Below, one piece after another: positions 7,683 through 16,514 of a stretch of DNA of 41,027 nt (positions are counted from its first letter, which is position 1; each line of letters opens with the position of its first letter). Origin of the DNA: Phycisphaerae bacterium (lineage in GTDB: Bacteria > Planctomycetota > Phycisphaerae > UBA1845); NCBI GenBank assembly GCA_016929015.1, contig JAFGJQ010000309.1:1-41027 (forward strand). Reading direction: 5' to 3'. Both the position numbers and the translations under genes were made by a program. The notes beneath the pieces were generated by a model. The model had not been told where the DNA came from, did not search any database, and saw only the letters and a program-made list of their open reading frames with translations.

Positions 7683-9129
7683 AGACGTTCGCGTACCGCA
7701 CCGCCCGCAGGGCGGCCGTCACCCGCCGGAGCCAGAAGATGGCCGCCAGCAGAACCAGGGCCGTGCTCGCGATGGCCACGATCAGCCATGCCGAGACCGG
7801 ACGGTCCAGCAGGGAAAGCACGACAACCCCGCGAAGCCATTGCTCGTTCAGAACGGGCGCCAGCGTGCAGACGAGCAAGACGATCAACAACGGCCACACT
7901 AGCGGAGTGGCCATGCAACAGGCACTGGCCGACACGCGGTAATCCACAATTCCGTATCGCTTTTGCGCCCACAGGCACAGCGGGAACATGGAGAGCATTT
8001 GCAGCAGCAGCGTGGCGAGTACGCTGCCCATGGCAAGGGCAGTCGTGATGCCGGCCGCTTCGAACTCCCGATGGGAGTGCGAGCCCAGGCCGGACACGGA
8101 CAGTCGGATCACGGCGAGACTGACCAGGATCATGAAGGCCACGGTCATCCACCAGAAGTGCCGGGCGCTCTCGATGCCGGAATGCACGGGCAGGCGTTCA
8201 AAGAAGGCAGGGCGGCGGAGAATCTGCCATTGCAGCCGAAGCAGCCAGAACAGCCCGGACGGGCGCCAGCGGCGTTCGACCCAGGGCGTGGGCCGGCGCC
8301 GCCCGCCGGGCAGGGATTCGCGCACCGGCAGCCCGCACTCGGGGCAGCGGGTCTCGAGCGGAAGGTGTACGATGGCATAGCCGCAGGCGTCGCAGAGCGG
8401 CTCGCGCGGGGCGAAGGCCGGCCCGTCCGGCGGGCCGACGTACCGATGCGCCCCAACAAACCACATCCGCAGCAGCAGGATCACGGGCGTCAGGAACACA
8501 ACGATCCCGATGGAGATTATCACGGCATCCGGCCAGCGCTGCCAGTGATCCCAGTTCACGTTGATGCACGCCAGAACGGCAACCACCGCGGCGACCGGCA
8601 CGAGAATCGTCAGGCTCCAATGCACGTTGCGGACGCTGCGCTTCCAGACAGACCACGCCCGGTCCCCGCCCGCCGCCCATGGCATGAGGGCAGTCGCGAA
8701 GATGAGCAGACCCAATTCGATCAGCAGGGGCGTGGACGCCACACCGATAAATGGCATCCAACTCCAGTTTGCACCGGTAGATTGAGCGGCGCCCCGCAGA
8801 ATCTCCTCCGCCAGTCTCTCTCGGGATGAAGACCGAGAGTACGGAGACGCTACATGCGGACGGGCAAACCGCCGTTCCTCCTGGATTTCGTGCACAATAA
8901 CCGCACCGACGACGAAGGAGAGGCTCACAATCGTGGCCAGACACGCGCGGGCTGTCGAGCCGGCGGCCAGGTGCGGTCCGAATCGCCCGGGAATCAGCCA
9001 GTGCACAAGCAGGGCAAGCAGGAAGTTGATCTTCCGGCGCGGGGCCGGCAGTGGCGCGGTCGGAGGAAGTTGCGCCGCAACGTACGCGGACGGTTTTGTG
9101 TCGACCGTGGTGGAGAACGAATCTGACAC
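7681..9129 (-). CDS. Multi-pass membrane protein with zinc ribbon
   Basis: A 482-residue protein with about eight hydrophobic segments: one near 60-80, two or three between 140 and 250 (for example LLIELGLLIFATALMPW), and several in the C-terminal half (LVWPLLIVLLVCTLAPVL, WLIVAIASTALVLLAAIFWL). Between the halves (about residues 243-275) lies a compact zinc ribbon, CDACGYAIVHLPLETRCPECG, a signature of planctomycete membrane proteins of unknown function. The start is a GTG at 9129 preceded by AAGGTG. It lies 16 bases behind the gene ending at 9146, so the two are probably one operon. The stop codon is embedded in the REP-like element at 7656-7682, which may act as the transcript end. No enzymatic motif was seen. 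Confidence 0.75.
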   Translation of the reverse strand: MSDSFSTTVDTKPSAYVAAQLPPTAPLPAPRRKINFLLALLVHWLIPGRFGPHLAAGSTARACLATIVSLSFVVGAVIVHEIQEERRFARPHVASPYSRSSSRERLAEEILRGAAQSTGANWSWMPFIGVASTPLLIELGLLIFATALMPWAAGGDRAWSVWKRSVRNVHWSLTILVPVAAVVAVLACINVNWDHWQRWPDAVIISIGIVVFLTPVILLLRMWFVGAHRYVGPPDGPAFAPREPLCDACGYAIVHLPLETRCPECGLPVRESLPGGRRRPTPWVERRWRPSGLFWLLRLQWQILRRPAFFERLPVHSGIESARHFWWMTVAFMILVSLAVIRLSVSGLGSHSHREFEAAGITTALAMGSVLATLLLQMLSMFPLCLWAQKRYGIVDYRVSASACCMATPLVWPLLIVLLVCTLAPVLNEQWLRGVVVLSLLDRPVSAWLIVAIASTALVLLAAIFWLRRVTAALRAVRYANV

Positions 9130-9145
9130 GTGGCTTCACCTTGCC

Positions 9146-10600
9146 TTAGGGATACGTGACGAACACCATGTCCGGATTAATCTCGTTAAACACCGCAGTC
9201 GGATCACGCGGTACTCCGCCGTCGTCCACGCCATTCCACCCGACGCTGTACAGAATGAATCCATCTCCTTCGCGTCGGTAGCGAAGCCTGTTGCGGTCTC
9301 CGTAGTCTATGGGCAGTCGCGGAAGAAACTCCGGGACAAGCTCACCCAGTTCGTCCGGGAATCGGCCGCGGGAAAGATGAAAGTCGCGAATGGCCAGGCA
9401 CGTCAGCGCCGCGCCGATTCGACATCGAACCCCATACAGTAACACCATCACATCTCCGCTGCCCAGAACGAAGTACTCGGGGAAGCCCTGGAGAGCTCCG
9501 AGCGCAGCAGCGTCGCCTTGGGCATCGCTGATCGCTTTGGCCGCCGGGAGATCCACGGCATCCTCTGGATACGCCAGCATCGTGTCGACGACCTCAACGG
9601 CCTCTGCGAAATCGTGAAACGCCGGAGATAGAAGATTCCAGGCACGATTGGGGATCGGTGCCTGCATGGGAGGAATCGATTGGTGGACCACAGTTGACCA
9701 TCGAACGGCTTCCGAGACATCCAGCCAATCGCCATGCTCACGCACGTAGTTGTACTCCAGCATCGCCATCAATGCCGGCCGCTCTCCGGCACAGTACTCG
9801 TTTGCAGGCAATTCCGGCCCCATGATCCTCTCGATTTCCAGGGCCCAGGCTCGTGCGTGGATGAGCGGGCACAGGCAGGCCTCCTGGCCGGCGAGCCTGC
9901 CCAGAGCTCCGCACTCAAGGGCATGTTGCCGCATCGCCTCCGTTGCCCACTCGGTCATGGCAAAGGCCAGCCGGTCGTAGAGAACGTGCTCCAGCCGGCG
10001 ATCGGTCCGGCGGCGCGACCGTCCGGTATCGCGCGCCAGGCGAGCGACGGTCCGCCAGTCCTCAAGAACGACATCCACTTGCCCATCCTCCGCCCAGGAC
10101 CACTGGGCATGGTCGAGCAGCACACGCGCATTCGTCCAGGTCGGGCGGAACGTCGATGACTCAATCAGGGGCGGAGTCTCGCAACTCGCTCTCTCCAACT
10201 GCCAGTGACGTTTCCCAAGCGTGACAAGCATCGCCCGTGCTTTGGAGAAATCTTCGGATGCAAAGGCACCGCCCCAGGCCCTCAGTTCGTCCGCGCGCAG
10301 GAGCTCTCTTCTTCGCCAGGGGGACGCGTAGGTGATGTCGAGATCCACCATTTGCTGGACAGCGTCCTCCAGAATCCGGATGGCCTGGTCGTACGAGTAC
10401 GCGCCCGGTGGAGGCGGGTCCAGCCGTTCGATCTGCTCGATCCAGTGTTCCGGACGCGGCGTCGGGCGGAGCGTGATATGGAGGTACACCCAGCGGGTGA
10501 GCCAGACGCCAAACAACAGCAGTGCCAGCAGCACGATGCGCCGTCGGCGACGCCGGCGAGCCGGGGAGCGAGGAGGCGACGGTTCAACCGCGTCCGTCAT
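9146..10600 (-). CDS. Membrane-anchored protein, planctomycete type, function unknown
   Basis: A 484-residue protein. After an extremely basic N-terminus (RRRRRRR, about residues 15-22) comes one membrane segment (IVLLALLLFGVWLTRWVYLHI, about 23-43), so the remaining about 440 residues are probably outside the cytoplasm. This part is largely helical and ends with a region common in planctomycete hypothetical proteins: LTCLAIRDFHLSRGRFPDELGELVP, then YRREGDGFILYSVGWNGVDDGG and DPTAVFNEINPDMVFVTYP. That tail resembles the C-terminal part of some prepilin-like proteins (YSxGxNGxDDGG), which is only a hint. The ATG is preceded by GAGGGG. The gene leads a two-gene operon with the zinc-ribbon membrane protein downstream. 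Confidence 0.7.
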   Translation of the reverse strand: MTDAVEPSPPRSPARRRRRRRIVLLALLLFGVWLTRWVYLHITLRPTPRPEHWIEQIERLDPPPPGAYSYDQAIRILEDAVQQMVDLDITYASPWRRRELLRADELRAWGGAFASEDFSKARAMLVTLGKRHWQLERASCETPPLIESSTFRPTWTNARVLLDHAQWSWAEDGQVDVVLEDWRTVARLARDTGRSRRRTDRRLEHVLYDRLAFAMTEWATEAMRQHALECGALGRLAGQEACLCPLIHARAWALEIERIMGPELPANEYCAGERPALMAMLEYNYVREHGDWLDVSEAVRWSTVVHQSIPPMQAPIPNRAWNLLSPAFHDFAEAVEVVDTMLAYPEDAVDLPAAKAISDAQGDAAALGALQGFPEYFVLGSGDVMVLLYGVRCRIGAALTCLAIRDFHLSRGRFPDELGELVPEFLPRLPIDYGDRNRLRYRREGDGFILYSVGWNGVDDGGVPRDPTAVFNEINPDMVFVTYP

Positions 10601-10644
10601 GCTACGGCCCCTCTCAAATCATGCGGCACATCCCCGCGCCGATA

Positions 10645-13600
10645 TCACGGCCCCAAATGCGCCGTCACCTCCGGCACGGGCTTGCCGTCGGGCGTCTCCA
10701 CGTGCACGCCCAGCTTCCAGCCGGAACCCCACTGGTTCACCTTGACCAGCAGCGTGTTCATACCCTTCTTTAGCTTCACGGGCACCAAATCTTGCTTGGG
10801 ACTGTACGGCCGCGCGACGTGGTGGCGGTGGACCTCCTGCCCGTTGACCCAGACGGCCACCCCGTCGTCCGAGCCGATGGCGAGCGTAACCTCCATATCC
10901 CGCGGGCAGTTAAGGTGCGTGAACGCATACGCCACCGCATGATCCACCTTGCCAAGTTGCTCAACGAAATCGACCGTGAACTCCTCGGTCAAATCCGCAC
11001 CCGCCGCGATCACCCGCTCCACCTTCCTCCAGGCCACGGTTTTGCCGTCCTTGCCCTCGTACGTGGCCGACAGGTCTACCGACTGCTCGGGTGGGAACAC
11101 GATATCCAGCGAAGGCGAGTGGAACTCGCCCGGGAACGGCCCGACGATCCACCACCGGCCAATCCCCGGCAGCAGAGCTTCCTTCACCGGCACGCGAACG
11201 TCCACCCCTCCCACTTTCACCGACACGTCGGTCGTCAGCAGGCCGGTCTGAGGCCAGCCGTCCGCGGCAATCCGGGTCTGCCGAGCCACATTCACACCCG
11301 GTGCAAAGCCGTCAAGGTCCCATTCCTGCGTTCCGGTGATGGACCAGCCCGGCCCGGCATCCAGCGACAGCCGCACGGCAGCGTCTCCCGCATTACCCAC
11401 CAGGGGCGACAGGCCGACATCCACCGAGAGATTGACTTCGTCTCCACCAGCCGCGGCAGCCCGTACGTCCACCGTCAGCCCCAGAAGCCGGCCCGCCAAC
11501 CGTGTAGCCGTCGCCGGCTCAAGGTTCTCCGTCCCGAAACACAGAAGCGTCTCATCCCACACGGACCGGACCTCGGCTGCGATGCGATCGGTATCGGTGA
11601 GGCCGGCCGCGATCTCGCGGCGAACACGCTCGGGTGACGACACCAGCTTCTCCGCCGCCGGCCCCATCGCGTCGCGAATCGCCTGTAGCGCGTCCAGCGT
11701 GCCCCGAAGCCCCGCCCGCAGCGGCGGGCTCGACTCACCGATGGTCGGGTCCCATTCCACGCCCACCGTCGCCTTCTCCGTCACGGCTCGGGAAGGCAAA
11801 CGGACGACCACGCTGAGCGTCTGCGCGTCATATCGCCAGCCGGGCTGATCAGCCGCGGCCGCCGGTTGCAGAGGCTCGCCATTCAGCGTGACGGCCTGCG
11901 CCGGCCAGACATCCCGCAGGTGAATCTCGTACTGCCGCTGCTTCAGCATCCCGGGATACTCGCCTTCCACGGGGCCGATAGTGATCTGCCTGCGGTTTTC
12001 CGTCTTCTCGTGTGCCACCGGCGTCCAGGCGCACTCCCCCTGCTGGTAGCCGACCGTCAGGCCGTCGTCTTCATACACGCGAGTCCGGCCGGCCTTGCCG
12101 GGCCAGACATGGAGGATGAGCGGGTCGACCGCACGGGCCTGCGCGCGGGGCATCTCCGATTGCGCCGGAATGACGCCGCCGCTGCGGACAAAGATGGGAA
12201 TCTGATCCAGCGGGGTTGCCAGCACCAGGCTGGTCGGTCCTTCGTGGGTTGCACCGGTAAACCAGTGCGTCCATTCCCCCGGCGGCAGCCACACCCGCAT
12301 GGACGTGCAGCCGTTGACCGGATTCGCCGGCGCCAGGGCCGGGGCAATGAACATCTGGTCGCCAAACAGGTACGTGTCACCAGCCCGATAGGCCTGGTCC
12401 ATGTTCGGCCATTCATAATAGAGCGGGCGGCACAGCGGCATGGCCGCGTCGTAGCACTGCCGAGCGGATGAGTAGATGTACGGAATCAGGGAATACCGCA
12501 GCTTGAATGCGTCTTTCATGATGCGGAAGTTCTCCCGCGGGAATTCCCAGATGCGGCGCTCGGCCTGCGGGTTTTTGGTGGTGTGGGTGCGCAGCACGGG
12601 GTTCACGATGCCCCACTGCACCCAGCGCGTGTACAGCTCCGGCTCGACGGGTCCGGGCATGTGGCCGCCGATGTCGTGACTCCAGAACGGATACGCCACG
12701 TTGGCCGCCGTCGACGTGAAATACGGCTGAAACGCCAGGGACTCCCAGTTGCAGTGCGTGTCGCCGGAGAAGCCGATCTGGTAGCGGTGGCTGCCCAGCT
12801 CGCCCCAGCGGCTGAACATCATGGGCCGGAGCCTGCGCGTGACCCCATCCGCCACCTTCACGTCGCGTTCCGGGTTGCGCTCCATGTCCGTCCAGTGCAG
12901 GTAGTTGAGCCAGAACAAGGGATCCACCTGGGGTACTTTGCCTTCCTTGACGGATGTGCCCTGCTGCCAGTCGATCCACCAGAAGTCCACGCCCTGCCGC
13001 TCCAGCGGGTGATGCAGATACTTGAAATATGCTTCCGCGTAGCGCGGGTCGGTGCAGTCGAACGGCACGTTGTCCACGGCGTCCGGATCCAGACCCATGT
13101 GTTCAGCCACCTGTCGGAAGGCCGCCTCGTGCTTGCCGACGCCGCTGGCCGGGTGGAGATTCAGCGTAACTTTCAGTCCCTGCTCTTTGACCCAGCGAAG
13201 GAAGCCCTCCGGGTCGGGGAAGTACTTGGGGTTCCAGGTATAGCCCGTCCAGCCGTCGAGGTGCCAGTCCATGTCCACCACGAGCACGTCCAGCGGCACG
13301 TCGTGGCCCTGGAAATCCTTCACAAGCTGACGCAGCTCTTCGTCGGAATAGGCCCAGTAGCGTGACCACCACGCGCCGAACGCGTATCGCGGCGGCAGGG
13401 GAATCCGACCGGCCACGCGCGTGTAGTCGTACACGGCCCGGGCATAGTCACGGCCATAACCGAAAAAGTACCAGTCAATCGCGTCCTTGGCATCACGGAC
13501 GACCACCCAGGGCCAATCGGTTCCCTCGACCTTGTCAAACAGCAGCCGATTCGAGTCGTCCACCAGCACCCAGCCGTCGCGGGAGACGATGCCGGGGGGA

Positions 13601-14046
13601 ATGGGGTGCCCGCCGGACACGCCGTCCAGCGTGCGGTACGTACCGCGGAGATTGCCTTTGTCCTGAGTGCCCGGCTTCCAGCGCACGGGCAACCCGTCGA
13701 GTGTCAGCGTGATGGAGAGGTTGTCCGGGGCGAACCGGCCGCCCTCTTCCTTGTAGCGGACGGCCAGCTTGTCCGTGCGCAGCGTAAGCCATCCGTCAGC
13801 CCGTTCGACGTTGAAATTCGGCACGGGCAGCCGCCGGTTGACGAAAACATGCGACGCCCGGTCCTCGAATTGGCCGTCGGGTGACCACTCCGCGCGGATC
13901 AGCTCGGGTGTCAGGATGGTGAACCGGGCGTTGCCCGACACCACCGTCGCCTTTGCGTCGGCCACGGGGTCATACGGGTCCGCCGCGGCAACGGAAAAGA
14001 CCGTTGAAATGCTCAGAATCCAGATCGCCGGCCATCGGAATTTCAT
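10645..14046 (-). CDS. Glycoside hydrolase family 31 with long C-terminal extension
   Basis: A 1133-residue exported enzyme. Residues 1-22 are a signal peptide (ends FSVAAA). A mutarotase-like N-domain (about 30-200) precedes the GH31 (beta/alpha)8 barrel (about 215-560): FGAWWSRYWAYSDEELRQL, VDMDWHLDGWTGYTWN, the nucleophile segment FWWIDWQQG (Asp 359) and the acid/base segment GFSGDTHCNW (Asp 429), with SHDIGGHMPG further on. Beta-sandwiches follow (VYEDDGLTVGYQQGECAW is typical of the DUF5110 region). Beyond about residue 730 lie roughly 400 further residues: a helical stretch, an NEW3-like Ig fold, and a final jelly-roll with IGSDDGVAVWVNGQEVHRH. The family acts on alpha-linked glucose, xylose or galactose; alpha-xylosidase is plausible from context. 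The ATG at 14046 has AAGGA upstream; a longer frame into the next gene is rejected. The GH52-like gene ends 40 bases upstream. Confidence 0.92.
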   Translation of the reverse strand: MKFRWPAIWILSISTVFSVAAADPYDPVADAKATVVSGNARFTILTPELIRAEWSPDGQFEDRASHVFVNRRLPVPNFNVERADGWLTLRTDKLAVRYKEEGGRFAPDNLSITLTLDGLPVRWKPGTQDKGNLRGTYRTLDGVSGGHPIPPGIVSRDGWVLVDDSNRLLFDKVEGTDWPWVVVRDAKDAIDWYFFGYGRDYARAVYDYTRVAGRIPLPPRYAFGAWWSRYWAYSDEELRQLVKDFQGHDVPLDVLVVDMDWHLDGWTGYTWNPKYFPDPEGFLRWVKEQGLKVTLNLHPASGVGKHEAAFRQVAEHMGLDPDAVDNVPFDCTDPRYAEAYFKYLHHPLERQGVDFWWIDWQQGTSVKEGKVPQVDPLFWLNYLHWTDMERNPERDVKVADGVTRRLRPMMFSRWGELGSHRYQIGFSGDTHCNWESLAFQPYFTSTAANVAYPFWSHDIGGHMPGPVEPELYTRWVQWGIVNPVLRTHTTKNPQAERRIWEFPRENFRIMKDAFKLRYSLIPYIYSSARQCYDAAMPLCRPLYYEWPNMDQAYRAGDTYLFGDQMFIAPALAPANPVNGCTSMRVWLPPGEWTHWFTGATHEGPTSLVLATPLDQIPIFVRSGGVIPAQSEMPRAQARAVDPLILHVWPGKAGRTRVYEDDGLTVGYQQGECAWTPVAHEKTENRRQITIGPVEGEYPGMLKQRQYEIHLRDVWPAQAVTLNGEPLQPAAAADQPGWRYDAQTLSVVVRLPSRAVTEKATVGVEWDPTIGESSPPLRAGLRGTLDALQAIRDAMGPAAEKLVSSPERVRREIAAGLTDTDRIAAEVRSVWDETLLCFGTENLEPATATRLAGRLLGLTVDVRAAAAGGDEVNLSVDVGLSPLVGNAGDAAVRLSLDAGPGWSITGTQEWDLDGFAPGVNVARQTRIAADGWPQTGLLTTDVSVKVGGVDVRVPVKEALLPGIGRWWIVGPFPGEFHSPSLDIVFPPEQSVDLSATYEGKDGKTVAWRKVERVIAAGADLTEEFTVDFVEQLGKVDHAVAYAFTHLNCPRDMEVTLAIGSDDGVAVWVNGQEVHRHHVARPYSPKQDLVPVKLKKGMNTLLVKVNQWGSGWKLGVHVETPDGKPVPEVTAHLGP

Positions 14047-14086
14047 AACAGCATCCTTCCTTTGCGCGTGAAAGGCTTTTCGTGAC

Positions 14087-16300
14087 TCAGGAGCCAAGGG
14101 CGGATTCGACCAGGTGTACGTCCCCCGCATCGATGTCCCAGCCTCGCAGCGTGCCGCGGCCGTCGATGCAGCAGGCGATTCGCCCATCCTCCGGAATGTA
14201 TTCCACCCACGGCACAACGCGTTTGTCCCAATCGACGAACGGCAGCAGCGGCAGCCGGATCGGCACCCGCACCGGGGCCAGCCGGATCCGCCGCGACGCG
14301 GCATCCACCTGCAGGCCCACCGCAGCCAGGAACACCCCGATGGACGTGATGCCGCGCGGGTAGTATTCCAGGCTGTTCCAGCCGTGCGTATCGATGAAGC
14401 AGTGGCCCGGCGTCGTGCAGTTGGACCGCACCTCGAAGGCCCAGTACCGATCGGCCTCGGACAGGAAGTCCAGCCCCAGGTACGCCGCCACGAAGTCGCG
14501 CCACAGGTTCTGCGAAATCCAGAGGTTCGCCCGATCGGCGCTGGAGTGTGTGCAGCCGTACTCGGTGCGGGCGCGTTCCAGCGCCGCCCGCAGGTCCAGC
14601 CGGATGCGATCGAGATCCAATCCGGTTTCCAGGCCCGCCATGAGCGGCAGCAACAGGCCGTTGGCCGTGTAGATCGAGTACGCGTCCCATCCTTCCAACG
14701 GGCCCGTCGGAAGCGGCTTGCCGGTCCAGACGTCCAGCACGTCGGCGTCCGATTGGTCGATGCAGACGGCGTAGTGATCGCCCAGCCATGCATCCCGGTC
14801 CAGCGTACGGAGGGTTCGTTCGGCGAACGCCTCGCACTCCGCCGCCAGTGTGTCGTCGCGCAGCAGGCGGGCCAGGTCGGCGGCGGCCCGGGCGGCGCAG
14901 AGGGCCTTGACGGCCAGGTACGTCTGTTCGCGGGCGTACTGTACGGCCGGGCTGGCGTCGTCGATGGTGTTCGCGACGCCGCGGTCCGGGAACCCGTTGC
15001 CCGTCGTGTCGCTCGCGGTGACGTACCGAATCAGCCGTTGAAGAAGTTCGGCGTGACGGGCCGGCACCTCCTCGCGACCCGTCCAGCGCCAGTACGCATG
15101 TAGCAGGAGGATGAAGTTCGTGTTCTCCTCCACTTCCATTTCGTGCGGGTAGTCCTGCCCGTCCGCACTCAAACACGCGCCCATATCGTGCGACAGAAAC
15201 CCCGTCCGGCGGCCGTCGCGGTCGGATGGACCGGGCTTCTCATACTCCGCCCACTCGGCGAAGGTCTTCTTCAGCAGCTCCGGCCACAGCGCGAAATACA
15301 GCAGCGCCAGGTTGTATTCCACGTCGATGGTGGAATGGAACCGGCAGACGCCCTCCCACACGCTGAACCAGTCGTTCCCCGCTTCATCCTCCACCCACCA
15401 CGTGTTGATCAGATAGGACTGGAACGTGAAGGCAATCAGGTTCCGCTGTGTTGGGGAAAGCGAAGAGCCATCGAACACTGCGTCAAAGAACCGGCTTTTG
15501 CTGACAAGCATCTCCCGCTGCTCGAAGGCCCACGTGCCCAGCGCATCCAGCGAATCGTGATGTCGCGTCGCCAGGAACCGATGCACGCGCCCGCGCCGCT
15601 CGAACACCGGGTCTTCCACCCGGGCGACCCACGCGGCCAGGACCGTCTGCGAATGCGCGGACAGGTCCACCCGCCAGCGGATTTCCTTGTCCTTCACCCG
15701 CACCTCGCCGCCGCTCGCCTCAATTCGCTCGGCGCAGCGGACCTGCGTGATCTGCCAGTCCCGCTTCGACGGCTTGCCGGGGTCGTCGGGGTCAAACCAC
15801 GAAATCTGCTGCCGGGGCTCGATCCGGATCGTATACGCCAGGTCCAACCCCCGGCTGCGTTCTACAATGCTCGTGTCCGGCCGCTCCAAACCGAGAAACA
15901 CTTCCACGGGCCCGGCAAAGCCCGGCCGCGGCCGGCCCGGCGGCGCCAGCGCGTGCACGGTGAGGTCGATGTAGAAGACCGGCGCCGTGGAGGTCTGCAC
16001 GTCCCGCGGATAGAACGGCGCCCGGAACGTGACGTCCAAACCGACCTTCAGCGGTCGCGATTCGCACCGGAAGGTCACGGACGTCATGGTGAGTTCCATG
16101 TCGACCGACTCGAACACTTCCCCCGCCCTGCACAGGGGCAGCACGCGACGTTGTCCGTCGACCGCCAAGCCGATGCGCAGGTCGGCGACCGCGTCGAAAT
16201 ACCGACCCAGCGCTCCGTGGCGCACTTCCCGACTCTGCGGGCGGAAGTTGAGGAAGCACCGCGTCCCCAGCCGTCCGAGGGCCGTCTCGATCGGAATCAT
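14087..16300 (-). CDS. GH52-like glycoside hydrolase (clan GH-O), putative beta-xylosidase
   Basis: A 737-residue protein without signal peptide, so probably cytoplasmic. The opening CFLNFRPQSREVRHGALG matches the FFNxxxxPxGA start of GH52 beta-xylosidases. Further correspondences from memory of that family are WFSVWEGVCRF (Glu 316, at the nucleophile position), FLSHDMGA, NTIDDASPAVQYAREQTYL (Asp 447 or 448, at the acid/base position), and YYPRGITSIGVF near the end. Its length is that of GH52 (about 700). The same layout of beta-sandwich plus six-hairpin (alpha/alpha)6 barrel occurs in GH116, so that family is the alternative. It forms an operon with the GH31 gene downstream and is divergent from a xylose-isomerase-like gene. 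Release of xylose inside the cell is the inferred role. Confidence 0.72.
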   Translation of the reverse strand: MIPIETALGRLGTRCFLNFRPQSREVRHGALGRYFDAVADLRIGLAVDGQRRVLPLCRAGEVFESVDMELTMTSVTFRCESRPLKVGLDVTFRAPFYPRDVQTSTAPVFYIDLTVHALAPPGRPRPGFAGPVEVFLGLERPDTSIVERSRGLDLAYTIRIEPRQQISWFDPDDPGKPSKRDWQITQVRCAERIEASGGEVRVKDKEIRWRVDLSAHSQTVLAAWVARVEDPVFERRGRVHRFLATRHHDSLDALGTWAFEQREMLVSKSRFFDAVFDGSSLSPTQRNLIAFTFQSYLINTWWVEDEAGNDWFSVWEGVCRFHSTIDVEYNLALLYFALWPELLKKTFAEWAEYEKPGPSDRDGRRTGFLSHDMGACLSADGQDYPHEMEVEENTNFILLLHAYWRWTGREEVPARHAELLQRLIRYVTASDTTGNGFPDRGVANTIDDASPAVQYAREQTYLAVKALCAARAAADLARLLRDDTLAAECEAFAERTLRTLDRDAWLGDHYAVCIDQSDADVLDVWTGKPLPTGPLEGWDAYSIYTANGLLLPLMAGLETGLDLDRIRLDLRAALERARTEYGCTHSSADRANLWISQNLWRDFVAAYLGLDFLSEADRYWAFEVRSNCTTPGHCFIDTHGWNSLEYYPRGITSIGVFLAAVGLQVDAASRRIRLAPVRVPIRLPLLPFVDWDKRVVPWVEYIPEDGRIACCIDGRGTLRGWDIDAGDVHLVESALGS

Positions 16301-16514
16301 GTCTCATCCTCGCCGCGCCGTTCCGCGGCTGCGTCGCGAGGGTCCCGGCCCTCGCGTACCGCCCGAGCATTGTGGCGGGTGCGGCATCATCGTGCAAACG
16401 GGAGGATCGGCTTGCAGTCGCCTGTCGGGCCGCGTATGGTCTGGGGGCCGGCGCGGCGCCGACGGACGCACCGGCCGCGATGGATACTGCTACCCCGTCC
16501 CGGAGGCGATTCCC

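Noticed and set aside
14047-14793. Open extension of the GH31 gene to 1382 residues
   Set aside because: The extension lies inside the GH52-like gene in another frame, is Trp/Arg/Cys-rich, and the ATG at 14046 begins a clear signal peptide with a ribosome binding site.
16029-16514. Upstream extension of the xylose isomerase-like gene
   Set aside because: It is antisense to the start of the GH52-like gene and arginine-rich; GGAGG before ATG 16515 decides the start.
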